From Lachnospiraceae bacterium (GTDB taxonomy: Bacteria; Bacillota; Clostridia; Lachnospirales; Lachnospiraceae), in the NCBI GenBank assembly GCA_009774245.1, contig VSNM01000051.1, positions 1-41,268 on the forward strand: DNA of 41,268 bases, in the 5' to 3' direction. Made by a program: the position numbers and the translations under genes. Below the pieces are notes generated by a model. That model worked only from the letters and a program-made list of their open reading frames with translations. It did no database searches and was not told the DNA's origin. Shown one piece after another: positions 15,722 to 24,200 of this stretch (the first letter of the stretch is position 1; the number at the start of each line of letters is the position of its first letter).

Positions 15722-16597
15722 ATGAAGAGAAAAATCGTTCAGATCATTGCGTTTGGGTACTCCAATGCACATCTATTGAATTTTAAGGGCGGGAAGATTT
15801 ATCAGGGAAAATGGAAACAGTTCTGCAATCCGGGACTGAACTGCTATTCGTGTCCGGCAGCAGGATTTGCCTGTCCGATCGGGGCGCTGCAGGCGGTGAA
15901 CGGCTCCATGGAATTTCAGTTCAGCTTCTATGTGGTCGGCGTGCTGCTGGCGTTTGGCGTGCTGCTCGGGAGGGCGGTCTGCGGGTGGCTCTGCCCGTTT
16001 GGACTGATACAGGAGCTGATTCACAGGATTCCCTCGCCAAAATTGAAACTGAAAAGAATCTTCCTGTATATCAAATATCTGGTGCTTGTCGTGTTTGTAT
16101 TCATACTTCCGGTCACGGCGACGAACTATATGGGCATGGGAAAGCCCGCTTTTTGCCAGTATATCTGTCCGGCGGGAACGCTGCAGGGCGGGATTCCATT
16201 GCTTGGAACACACGAGGAGCTCCGGCGGACGATAGGCGCCCTCTTTTCATTAAAAATGGCAATTCTGATACTGACGGTCGTAGGCTGTGTTTTTATCTAC
16301 CGCTTTTTCTGCCGCACACTCTGTCCGCTCGGGGCGATCTATGGCATCATGAATAAAGTCAGCCTGTGTCACCTGGAGGTGGACAAAGACCAGTGCGTGA
16401 ACTGCGGGAAATGCAAAAGTATCTGTAAGATGGAAGTAGATCCTGTCCGCGAGCCGGATTCCGCAGAGTGTATCCGGTGCGGGGCGTGTGCGCAGAGTTG
16501 TCCAAAAAACGCGATTTATATTGGAATGGCGAGTCGCCGGGCGAATCACCGGACAAAACAGGACAGGAAATGTCGGGACGCAGAGAAATCCCTGTAG
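15722..16597 (+). CDS. NapH/YccM-like 4Fe-4S polyferredoxin membrane protein
   Basis: A 291-residue membrane iron-sulfur protein. An N-terminal cysteine patch (Cys35, 41, 44, 51) precedes four or five transmembrane segments (about 68-90, 112-134, 176-195 and others). Paired CXXXCP motifs lie at Cys87/91, Cys145/149 and Cys197/201, as in NapH and related quinol-oxidising proteins. Two classic [4Fe-4S] motifs follow at Cys225/228/231/235 and Cys250/253/256/260. It should move electrons between a membrane or cytoplasmic donor and a partner. AGGGGG stands 5 bases before ATG 15722. Its position after the TlpA-like and CXXC genes suggests those are its acceptors. Confidence 0.85.
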   Translation: MKRKIVQIIAFGYSNAHLLNFKGGKIYQGKWKQFCNPGLNCYSCPAAGFACPIGALQAVNGSMEFQFSFYVVGVLLAFGVLLGRAVCGWLCPFGLIQELIHRIPSPKLKLKRIFLYIKYLVLVVFVFILPVTATNYMGMGKPAFCQYICPAGTLQGGIPLLGTHEELRRTIGALFSLKMAILILTVVGCVFIYRFFCRTLCPLGAIYGIMNKVSLCHLEVDKDQCVNCGKCKSICKMEVDPVREPDSAECIRCGACAQSCPKNAIYIGMASRRANHRTKQDRKCRDAEKSL

Positions 16598-16610
16598 TAT
16601 TATAATCCTA

Positions 16611-16670
16611 AGCTTGTGAGATATAATGAATTGTGTCATGAGCTTGCGAGATACAAATTATTGTATCGTG
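16611..16670 (+). repeat. Two 30-bp direct repeats upstream of the AraC-type regulator
   Basis: Units 16611-16640 and 16641-16670 both start AGCTTG(T/C)GAGATA and end in TGT(C/A)(A/T)(T/C)(G)-like sequence. The first unit contains TATAAT at 16622-16627, and a further TATAAT lies at 16601-16606. Position and spacing fit tandem operators for the adjacent AraC-type regulator, but binding is inferred. Confidence 0.4.
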
Positions 16671-16696
16671 ATACAGCGGGAAGGAGGCTGATCAGC

Positions 16697-17557
16697 ATGG
16701 AATGGACAGAGGCGGTCAGGGACGCGGTGGATTTTATGGAAAAGCACATCATGGAGGAGATCACGATGGCTGATGTGGCGGCGCATGTCAATGTGTCCCC
16801 GTTTTATTTTCACAAAGGGTTCAGTATTCTGTGCGGATATTCCATAACGGAATATATCAGAAACCGCAGGCTGGCGCTTGCCGGTGAGGAGCTGCTCACC
16901 AGTGATGCCACGGTCATGGAGCTTGCGATGAAATACGGGTATGACTCCCCAGACAGCTTTACCAGGGCATTTACCCGTTTTCATGGATATTCACCGTCTG
17001 CCGTGCGCAGGGACAAGACCATGCTCAAAGCTTTCGCACCGCTGAAATTATCAATATCATTGAAAGGTGGTTATATGATGGATTACAGGATTACGAAAAA
17101 GGAAGCTTTCACGGTTCTGGCAGCGTCGAAAGAGTTTGGCTACGAGAATGCCAAACGGGATATCCCCGTCTATTGGCAGGAGCACTATGCATCAGGAGGA
17201 GGGAAATACGTCTGTGGAATGTTTGGCATCAACATCGATCCGCAGATGGGAAATGAACGGTTTGAGTATCTGATTGCGGACATTTACAACCCGTCAGTGG
17301 ATATCCCGGAGGGATATGAGGTGCGGATGATTCCGGCATTTACATGGGCAGTTTTCCCGTGCAGGGGCGCGCTTTCGCAGACCATGCAGGACATCAATGT
17401 CAGGATATTCTCGGAGTGGCTTCCGGCATTGAAGGATCAGGAACTTGCGGCGGGGTACTGCGTGGAGATGTATGACGCGCCGGACAAATATCCTGGCGGG
17501 ACGGAGGACGAGAATTACTACGCGGAGATGTGGATTCCGATTAAAAAGAAGGCGTAG
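16697..17557 (+). CDS. AraC-family transcriptional regulator with GyrI-like effector domain
   Basis: A 286-residue regulator. Residues about 8-105 contain the two AraC helix-turn-helix motifs (ITMADVAAHVNVSPFYFHKGF, then VMELAMKYGYDSPDSFTRAF and the GYSPSAVRR end). After a short linker, residues about 130-286 form a GyrI-like/BacE effector-binding domain (KKEAFTVLAAS, YLIADIYNP, AGYCVEMYDAP, YYAEMWIPIKK). Such proteins usually sense small hydrophobic or cationic drugs. ATG 16697 is chosen for AAGGAGG 9 bases upstream. It follows the redox module in the same direction with its own upstream repeats, so it may regulate itself or that module. Confidence 0.9.
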   Translation: MEWTEAVRDAVDFMEKHIMEEITMADVAAHVNVSPFYFHKGFSILCGYSITEYIRNRRLALAGEELLTSDATVMELAMKYGYDSPDSFTRAFTRFHGYSPSAVRRDKTMLKAFAPLKLSISLKGGYMMDYRITKKEAFTVLAASKEFGYENAKRDIPVYWQEHYASGGGKYVCGMFGINIDPQMGNERFEYLIADIYNPSVDIPEGYEVRMIPAFTWAVFPCRGALSQTMQDINVRIFSEWLPALKDQELAAGYCVEMYDAPDKYPGGTEDENYYAEMWIPIKKKA

Positions 17558-17899
17558 GTTACTGTTCACACAGGACTTAGCATTTACTGCGGAATTTGTG
17601 AAGTCTTAAAATCGATTTTGCTGAAATAAGTCCCAAATGTACGTAGGTAACGACGTACAAACGGTGAATTTGCAAAAATATACTAATATTTGTAAAATTA
17701 TCCTAACGCTATTTAGAAAAATGTGTTATAATAGGTTTATTATAGCACATTTTTTGCAAGGACAGACCATTTGCAGTGCAGGACATACTGTTGGCGTGAG
17801 GCTGCAGCTTCCTTATGCGGCTGCGGGTATCATCTTTTACTGGGTGGTCAGCCTTTTGGGACGCCGGTATGATAATTAGGGCAAAGGAGAAGAGATTTC
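17558..17899 (+). other. Intergenic region with promoter, no convincing gene
   Basis: This 342-base gap contains an inverted GGACTTA/TAAGTCC pair (17573-17579 and 17627-17633), the promoter at 17670-17698 and a second TATAAT (17727-17732) with no clear -35. An 80-codon frame at 17637-17879 runs across the promoter, lacks a ribosome binding site and resembles nothing I know. Its last 20 codons (PYAAAGIIFYWVVSLLGRR) look membrane-like and may be a relic. Confidence 0.4.
17670..17698 (+). promoter_or_regulatory. Promoter upstream of the hemerythrin/receiver gene
   Basis: TTGCAA (17670-17675), 17-base spacer, TAAAAT (17693-17698). The surroundings are AT-rich. The start codon is about 200 bases downstream, leaving a long leader. 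Confidence 0.45.
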
Positions 17900-19276
17900 A
17901 TGGGCAATCAATTAGTTTGGCAGGAGCGATATAATCTTGGTGTAGAGATTATTGACAAAGAGCATAAGAAGCTGTTCAGTATTCTAAATAAGCTGTTTGA
18001 CTTTGGTAAGCAGGAAGAAAAGAGTCAGTGGGTATGCCAGGAAGCGATAAAGTATTTCAGGGATCACGCAATTAAGCATTTTGCAGACGAGGAAGCTTAT
18101 ATGCTTTCCATCGATTATGAAGGACTTGAGATGCATAAACGCATTCACAAAAATTTTCGGGACAGAACGCTTCCGGCGCTTGAGCGGGAACTGGAGCTGA
18201 CAAATTATTCCGAGGAATCAATTAACCATTTCCTCAGTGTGTGCGCGGGGTGGCTGATCGGACATAGCCTGATTGAGGATTATGCGATCGTAAAGGGAGA
18301 AAGCATAAAACAGTGGGAAAATCTTCAGACCGAGGAAGAGCAGGCCATCATGGGACAGACGATTATCGGACTGCTGCACAGCATGTTTCAGCTGGATTCA
18401 AGACTGATTAGCGACTGCTATGGCGGAGAAAAGTTTGGAGATGGCATCTACTACCGCCTGATCTATAGCACAAAGGCAAAGAAGAGATGGGAATTTCTGT
18501 TAGTTTTTGAGGAAAAGCTGATTGTCAGCACCATTGGCAGCGTGATGGATATAAAATCAGAAGCAGTGAATACAATGCTGATGAATGCGGCACGGTATGT
18601 GGCGAGACAGCTTGTAGAGCGCGTTAAGGGGTATTTTCCGGCTTCAGGGAGTTTTGAGATCAAGGAAGAGCAGCTTTTGACGTATGATCAGTTTCAGAAG
18701 GTATTTGAGAAGCAGAAGCCACAGTTCAGCCTGCTGTTTGATACTGGGAAAGGGTATTTTGCATACAGTGTGATCGCGACCGACATTCTTCAAAGTGAGG
18801 ATGGGGTTTCTATCATTACCGAAAATGCCATGGTTGAGGTTGAGAAATATCTGAGTCACAATGAAGCGGAAAAAAATGTGGTCAGCCACCAGAAGAAGGT
18901 GCTTGTGGTAGATGATTCTGATTTTATGTTAAAGACAATGCATGAACTGCTGGGGAAGGATTATGAGGTGCTGCTGGCAAAGTCAGGTCTGTCTGCGATC
19001 AGGGGCATCACATTGGAGAGACCGGATTTGATTCTGTTAGATTATGAGATGCCGGTCTGTGATGGCAGCCAGGTGTTGGAAATGATTCGCGCGGAGAAGG
19101 ATTTTGCAGATATTCCTGTGATTTTTCTGACCAGCAGGGTTGACCGGGAGAGTGTCAAGAAAGTGATCGAGCTGAAACCAGAGGGATATCTGTCCAAATC
19201 ACTGCAGCCTGTTGACGTGAAGCGGGAAGTGGATCATTTCTTTGAGAAGGCCGCAAGAAGAAGTGCTAAAAAATAG
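17900..19276 (+). CDS. Bacteriohemerythrin - unknown middle domain - receiver fusion protein
   Basis: A 458-residue soluble protein in three parts. Residues 1-135 are a bacteriohemerythrin with all seven likely iron ligands: His22, His60, Glu64, His79, His83, His122 and Asp127. Residues about 150-315 form an alpha/beta domain that I cannot place securely; a CheC/CheX-like fold is possible (MLMNAARYVARQLVERV, LLFDTGKGYFAYSVIAT). Residues 332-452 are a CheY-like receiver with VVDDSD and phosphoacceptor Asp381 in LLDYEMP. The layout suggests an oxygen- or redox-sensing signalling protein. AAGGAG lies upstream of the ATG. No kinase gene is nearby. Confidence 0.85.
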   Translation: MGNQLVWQERYNLGVEIIDKEHKKLFSILNKLFDFGKQEEKSQWVCQEAIKYFRDHAIKHFADEEAYMLSIDYEGLEMHKRIHKNFRDRTLPALERELELTNYSEESINHFLSVCAGWLIGHSLIEDYAIVKGESIKQWENLQTEEEQAIMGQTIIGLLHSMFQLDSRLISDCYGGEKFGDGIYYRLIYSTKAKKRWEFLLVFEEKLIVSTIGSVMDIKSEAVNTMLMNAARYVARQLVERVKGYFPASGSFEIKEEQLLTYDQFQKVFEKQKPQFSLLFDTGKGYFAYSVIATDILQSEDGVSIITENAMVEVEKYLSHNEAEKNVVSHQKKVLVVDDSDFMLKTMHELLGKDYEVLLAKSGLSAIRGITLERPDLILLDYEMPVCDGSQVLEMIRAEKDFADIPVIFLTSRVDRESVKKVIELKPEGYLSKSLQPVDVKREVDHFFEKAARRSAKK

Positions 19277-19395
19277 AAAATGATGTATATTTTTCCTTTC
19301 TTGTCCATATAATTTATTACATAGCAATAATGATTTGATTATGCACGCGCAGGGTTAAATCGTTATCACAAGTAGACAGAATAAGGAGAATGAGT

Positions 19396-19617
19396 ATGGC
19401 AAGAGGAGTAAAGAAATCAATACAGGAGAAGATTGCGCAGAAGGAAGAGCTCATCGAGGCGCTTTCTACCAGGATCAAAAAGGAGAGAGACGAGCTGGGT
19501 GAACTTTTGGAGATGCAGAAGATGGAGGAGCTCAATGAGCTTCGGGTAGTCGTTGAGAAGTCCGGTATGGAGATCTCCGATATTATCCAGATGGCGCAGA
19601 TGCAGGCTGCCCAGTAG
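19396..19617 (+). CDS. Small coiled-coil protein of unknown function
   Basis: A 73-residue highly charged protein, MARGVKKSIQEKIAQKEELI onward, with heptad-like Leu/Ile/Met spacing to about residue 45 and a final amphipathic helix (MEISDIIQMAQMQAAQ). It resembles DUF4315-type or flagellar-accessory-like small coiled coils, but I cannot assign it. ATG 19396 is preferred to 19390 because AAGGAG (19383-19388) then has a 7-base spacing. It stands between the hemerythrin fusion and asnS with its own gaps on both sides. Confidence 0.6.
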   Translation: MARGVKKSIQEKIAQKEELIEALSTRIKKERDELGELLEMQKMEELNELRVVVEKSGMEISDIIQMAQMQAAQ

Positions 19618-19668
19618 GGCAAAATGCATCATAACGCACAAAAAAGGTTTGATAATAAAAATTATTCA

Positions 19669-19743
19669 GAAAAAAGTCCAAACACAATTGCGTACATAGC
19701 CTGAAAAGGGTATAATGGAAAGCAGGGTGGATGGACTTTTTTC
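19669..19743 (+). repeat. 12-bp perfect inverted repeat flanking the asnS promoter
   Basis: GAAAAAAGTCCA (19669-19680) and TGGACTTTTTTC (19732-19743) are exact inverses, separated by 51 bases that contain the asnS promoter. The right arm ends in a T-run, so RNA reading in from upstream could form a terminator there, whereas RNA started at the promoter would lack the left arm. Confidence 0.45.
19688..19716 (+). promoter_or_regulatory. asnS promoter
   Basis: TTGCGT (19688-19693), 17-base spacer, perfect TATAAT (19711-19716), 65 bases before the asnS start. The same TTGCGT -35 and the same spacing recur for the activase gene on the minus strand. No T-box leader is visible. Confidence 0.65.
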
Positions 19744-19781
19744 GTTCAAATATACTTTAATGATGGAAAGGAAAAGCGAAG

Positions 19782-21164
19782 ATGATAAACATACGCGAAC
19801 TATATCACAATTATAAGGAGTATGCCGATCAGGAGGTAACGATCGGCGGATGGCTCAGAAGCAAGAGGGATTCAAAGACATTTGGTTTTCTGGTGATCAA
19901 CGATGGTACATTTTTTGAGCCGCTGCAGGTCGTATACAGTGATAAGCTGGACAATTTCGCAGAGATTTCAAAGCTGAACGTGGGTGCCGCAGTGATTGCG
20001 ACGGGAGTTGTGACACTCACGCCCGAGGCGAAGCAGCCGTTCGAACTCCAGGCGACGGGGATTGAGATAGAGGGCGATTCGACGCCGGACTATCCGCTGC
20101 AGAAGAAGCGGCACAGCTTTGAGTATCTCAGGACGATCTCGCATTTAAGACCGCGCACCAATACGTTTCAGGCGGTGTTTCGGGTCCGTTCGCTCTGTGC
20201 ATACGCGATTCATAAGTTTTTCCATGAGAGGGACTTTGTCTATGTGCATACACCACTGATTACGGGAAGTGACTGTGAGGGTGCAGGAGAGATGTTCCAG
20301 GTCACGACGCTGGATTTGAAGAATCTGCCTATGGTGGACGGAGAGGTTGATTTTAGCAAAGATTTCTTTAACAAGCCGACAAATCTTACAGTGAGCGGTC
20401 AGCTAAACGGTGAGACATACGCGATGGCATTCAAAAATATCTACACGTTTGGTCCCACGTTCCGCGCGGAAAATTCCAATACTACGCGTCATGCGGCTGA
20501 GTTCTGGATGATCGAGCCGGAGATTGCCTTCGCAGATCTGAAGGATGATATGATGCTGGCGGAAAATATGCTCAAATATATTATCAACTATGTTCTGGAG
20601 AACGCGCCGGAGGAGATGGCATTTTTTAACCAGTTTGTTGACAAAGGACTGATTGAGAGGCTGCAGCATGTAGCAAGTGCAGAGTTTGGACACATCACAT
20701 ACACAGACGCCATCGCGGAGCTTGAGAAGCATAATGATGAGTTTGAGTACAAGGTTTCCTGGGGATGCGACCTGCAGACAGAACATGAACGGTATCTGAC
20801 AGAGAAGTTGTTTGGCAGGCCGGTATTTGTGACGGATTACCCAAAGGAGATCAAGGCTTTTTATATGAAGCTCAACGAGGATGGAAAGACTGTGGCCGCG
20901 ATGGACTGTCTCGTGCCCGGAATCGGAGAGATTATTGGAGGAAGTCAGAGAGAGGATAAGCTCGCTGTGCTTGAGCAGAGAATGCAGGAGTGCCATCTGA
21001 AACCAGAAGATTATGATTTTTACCTGGATCTTAGACGCTATGGCAGCGCACGCCATGCGGGCTTTGGGCTTGGATTTGAGCGCTGCGTCATGTATCTGAC
21101 AGGCATGGGAAACATCAGGGACGTGATACCGTTCCCGCGCACAGTGAACAATTGCGAATTATAA
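19782..21164 (+). CDS. asnS: Asparaginyl-tRNA synthetase
   Basis: A 460-residue class IIb aminoacyl-tRNA synthetase that charges tRNA-Asn with asparagine. The N-terminal OB-fold anticodon-binding domain covers about 1-110 (VTIGGWLRSKRDSKTFGFLVI). The catalytic core follows with motif 1 (HKFFHERDFVYVHTPLITGSD), motif 2 (FGPTFRAENSNTTRHAAEFW) and motif 3 (GFGLGFERCVMYLTG), ending in IRDVIPFPRTVNNCEL. Length and ending are normal. Asn-specific signatures (TRHAAEFWMIEPE) separate it from AspRS. A good promoter is upstream and a strong terminator downstream, so it is monocistronic. Confidence 0.97.
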   Translation: MINIRELYHNYKEYADQEVTIGGWLRSKRDSKTFGFLVINDGTFFEPLQVVYSDKLDNFAEISKLNVGAAVIATGVVTLTPEAKQPFELQATGIEIEGDSTPDYPLQKKRHSFEYLRTISHLRPRTNTFQAVFRVRSLCAYAIHKFFHERDFVYVHTPLITGSDCEGAGEMFQVTTLDLKNLPMVDGEVDFSKDFFNKPTNLTVSGQLNGETYAMAFKNIYTFGPTFRAENSNTTRHAAEFWMIEPEIAFADLKDDMMLAENMLKYIINYVLENAPEEMAFFNQFVDKGLIERLQHVASAEFGHITYTDAIAELEKHNDEFEYKVSWGCDLQTEHERYLTEKLFGRPVFVTDYPKEIKAFYMKLNEDGKTVAAMDCLVPGIGEIIGGSQREDKLAVLEQRMQECHLKPEDYDFYLDLRRYGSARHAGFGLGFERCVMYLTGMGNIRDVIPFPRTVNNCEL

Positions 21165-21169
21165 GGAAT

Positions 21170-21200
21170 CGAGTAGGGAAGAGTCATCTTCCCCTACTCG
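21170..21200 (+). terminator. First hairpin after asnS
   Basis: CGAGTAGGGAAGA and TCTTCCCCTACTCG pair around a short loop, 6 bases after the asnS stop. There is no T-run, so it probably works together with the second hairpin. Confidence 0.5.
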
Positions 21201-21204
21201 TGTG

Positions 21205-21243
21205 CATAAATAAAAACAGGGCGATGCCCTGTTTTTATTTATG
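21205..21243. terminator. Bidirectional terminator shared by asnS and the convergent activase gene
   Basis: An exact palindrome: CATAAATAAAAACAGGGC, loop GAT, then the inverse copy ending GTTTTTATTTATG. A GC stem with T-runs on both strands makes it a bidirectional intrinsic terminator. Its right end covers the stop codon of the minus-strand gene (21239-21241). Confidence 0.85.
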
Positions 21244-24200
21244 CTGATTTATTCTTTGCATTGTTCTTTCTTCTGTTCTTGGAGCGTCTTTTATGGGAAG
21301 TCTGCTGTTTTGTTTTTGTTTCCTGTTCGGCGGCTTTTTTCTCCGCCTCGGTAATTTCCATTGTCTTGGCAAGGTTCTTCTGCGCCGTGGAGAGCATCAG
21401 TTTGATGCGGTTGAGCTGATTGACCTCAGAAGCGCCGGGATCGTAGTCGATGGCGACGATATTTGCCTCCGGATGGCGCTTGCGCAGCTCCTTGATGACG
21501 CCCTTGCCAACCACATGGTTTGGCAGGCAGCCAAAGGGCTGTGTGCAAACAATGTTTGGCGTGTCTGTGTTGATCAGCTCCAGCATCTCGCCGGTGAGAA
21601 ACCACCCCTCACCGGTCTGATTGCCGAGTGAGACGATCTCCTCCGCGTGTTTTGCCGTCTCGTAAATATCCGCGGGTGGTATAAAGTGTCTGCTCGCCGC
21701 AAAAGCGTCACTCATAGGTTTTCTGAGCATCTGGATCGCCCTGATTCCAAGTCTGCTGATTTTGGCAGCCTTCTTGCTCGTGCCAAGGTTTTCGGCCTTG
21801 TACAGCTGATTGTAGAAGCAGTAAAACATAAAATCCATCAGATCAGGAACGACAGCCTCTGCGCCCTCGTGTTCCAGTAGTTCTACCAGCCGGTTGTTTG
21901 CAGCGGGCGAGAATTTGACCAGAATCTCTCCGACCACGCCGACACGTGGCTTTTTGATATCGAGCACAGGGATTGCGTCAAATTCTGCGATCATCTCGCG
22001 GCACATTTGCTTGTATGTGTTGAAGGACAGGTATTTGCGTCCGAGGAAATCACAGCATTTTTGAATCCATTTCTGATGAACCTCTTCCACAGAGCCCGGA
22101 ACAGCCTCATACGGGCGCATTCTGTATACACAGCGCATAAAGATATCGCCAAAGTTCACGGCATAGACTGCGCGCAGCAGCAGCATCGGCGTGAGCTTAA
22201 ATCCGGGATTGCTCTCCAGCTTTGAGAGGTTGATGGAGATTACCGGTATATGCTGATAACCGGCTTTTTCCAGTGCACGGCGGATAAAGCCAATGTAGTT
22301 TGTGGCGCGGCAGCCACCCCCTGTCTGCGACATGACTACCGCGAGGTGGTCAGTATCATATTTGCCGGAAAGCACAGCCTCCATAATCTGTCCCACAACC
22401 AATAGGGACGGATAGCAGGCGTCGTTGTTGACATATTTCAGTCCCATGTCAATACTGCCCTTGTTGTCATTGTTCAGGACAACAAGATTGTAGCCGCATC
22501 TTCGAAACGTTGGCTCTAAAAGGTCAAAGTGAATCGGTGACATCTGCGGGCACAGTATCGTGTAATTTTTGCGCATCTCTTTCGTAAAGAGCACTCTGTT
22601 CATGCGGCTGGAATGGATCGTCCGCGCCTGATGGCGCTGTTCCCGCACACGGATCGCGGATAACAGCGAACGGATGCGGATTCGCGCTGCCCCCAGATTG
22701 TTCACCTCGTCAATCTTGAGGCAGGTATAGATCTTGCCCGAACTGCTCAGAATATCATTGACCTGATCAGTCGTGACGGCGTCCAGACCGCAGCCGAACG
22801 AGTTGAGCTGAATCAGATCCAGGTCATCGCGCGTCTTGACGTAGCTTGCGGCGGCGTAGAGTCTGGAGTGGTACATCCACTGGTCTGACACGATCAGCGG
22901 ACGCTCCGGCTTGGCAAGATGTGATACCGAGTCTTCCGTCAACACAGCGATGCCATAGGAGTTGATCAGCTCAGGAATGCCGTGGTTGATCTCCGGATCA
23001 ATGTGGTATGGTCTGCCCGCGAGCACAATGCCGCGCGCATGGTTCTTTTCGAGGTAAGCGATCACTTCCTCGCCCTTTTTGTACATGTCCCTGCGCACGT
23101 TCTCAAGCTCCTGCCATGCCGCGTCGACAGCTTCCTTCAGCTCCTCGGCGGGAAGTTCGGGGAACTCTTTTTCCAATGACTGCAGAATCAGAGCCGGCTC
23201 ACGGAAGGACATAAATGGATTTTTGAACACAACCTCGCCGCGTCCGATCGCCTCCACGTTGTTTTTAATGTTTTCTGAATACGATGTAACAATTGGACAG
23301 TTGTAGTGATTGTTTGCATCGTCGAATTCATTTCGCTCATAAAACAGGGCGGGATAGAAGATGAAGTCAACGTTTTGTCTGATCAGCCATTCCACATGAC
23401 CATGCGCCAGTTTGGCGGGGTAGCACTCGGATTCACTCGGTATGGACTCGATTCCCATCTCATAAATTTTCCTGTTTGACAGCGGCGAGAGTACGACCTG
23501 ATACTTGAGCTTTGTAAACAGTGTGAACCAGAATGGATAGTTCTCGTACATATTTAACACTCTCGGAATACCGACACGCCCGCGCACAGCCTCCGCATCC
23601 GAAAGCGGTTCGTAGGAGAACAGCCGCTCAAGCTTGTATGCAAAGAGGTTCGGGACATGGTTGTCGTTTTTCGTCTTTCCGAGACCGCGCTCGCAGCGGT
23701 TGCCGGATATGTAGCTTCTGCCGTCAGAGAACTTGTTGACCGTCAGACGGCACGAGTTCGTACAGCCCTGGCATTTCACCAGCGATGTGGTGAAGGCAAG
23801 CGCATTGATCTGATCGATGGTGAGCATGGTCGTGTTGTTTTCCGGCGCTTCCTGATAGCGTTCTCTCGCGATCAGGGCAGCTCCGAAAGCGCCCATAATA
23901 CCTGCGATATCCGGCCTGATGACCTCGCAGCCGGCAATTTTCTCAAAGCTGCGCAGTACTGCGTCATTGTAGAACGTACCACCCTGTACGACGATATTTT
24001 TGCCAAGCTCGCTTGCATCTGATACCTTGATCACCTTGAACAGCGCATTTTTGATGACAGAGTAGGCAAGGCCTGCGGAGATGTCAGATACCTCTGCGCC
24101 CTCCTTTTGTGCCTGCTTTACCTTTGAGTTCATAAATACAGTGCAGCGGGTGCCGAGATCAATCGGATGCTTTGCAAACAGCGCCGCCTTTGCAAAATCC

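Noticed and set aside
17637..17879. An 80-codon gene before the hemerythrin fusion
   Set aside because: It spans the promoter, has no ribosome binding site and mixes unlike segments; at most its end is a relic.
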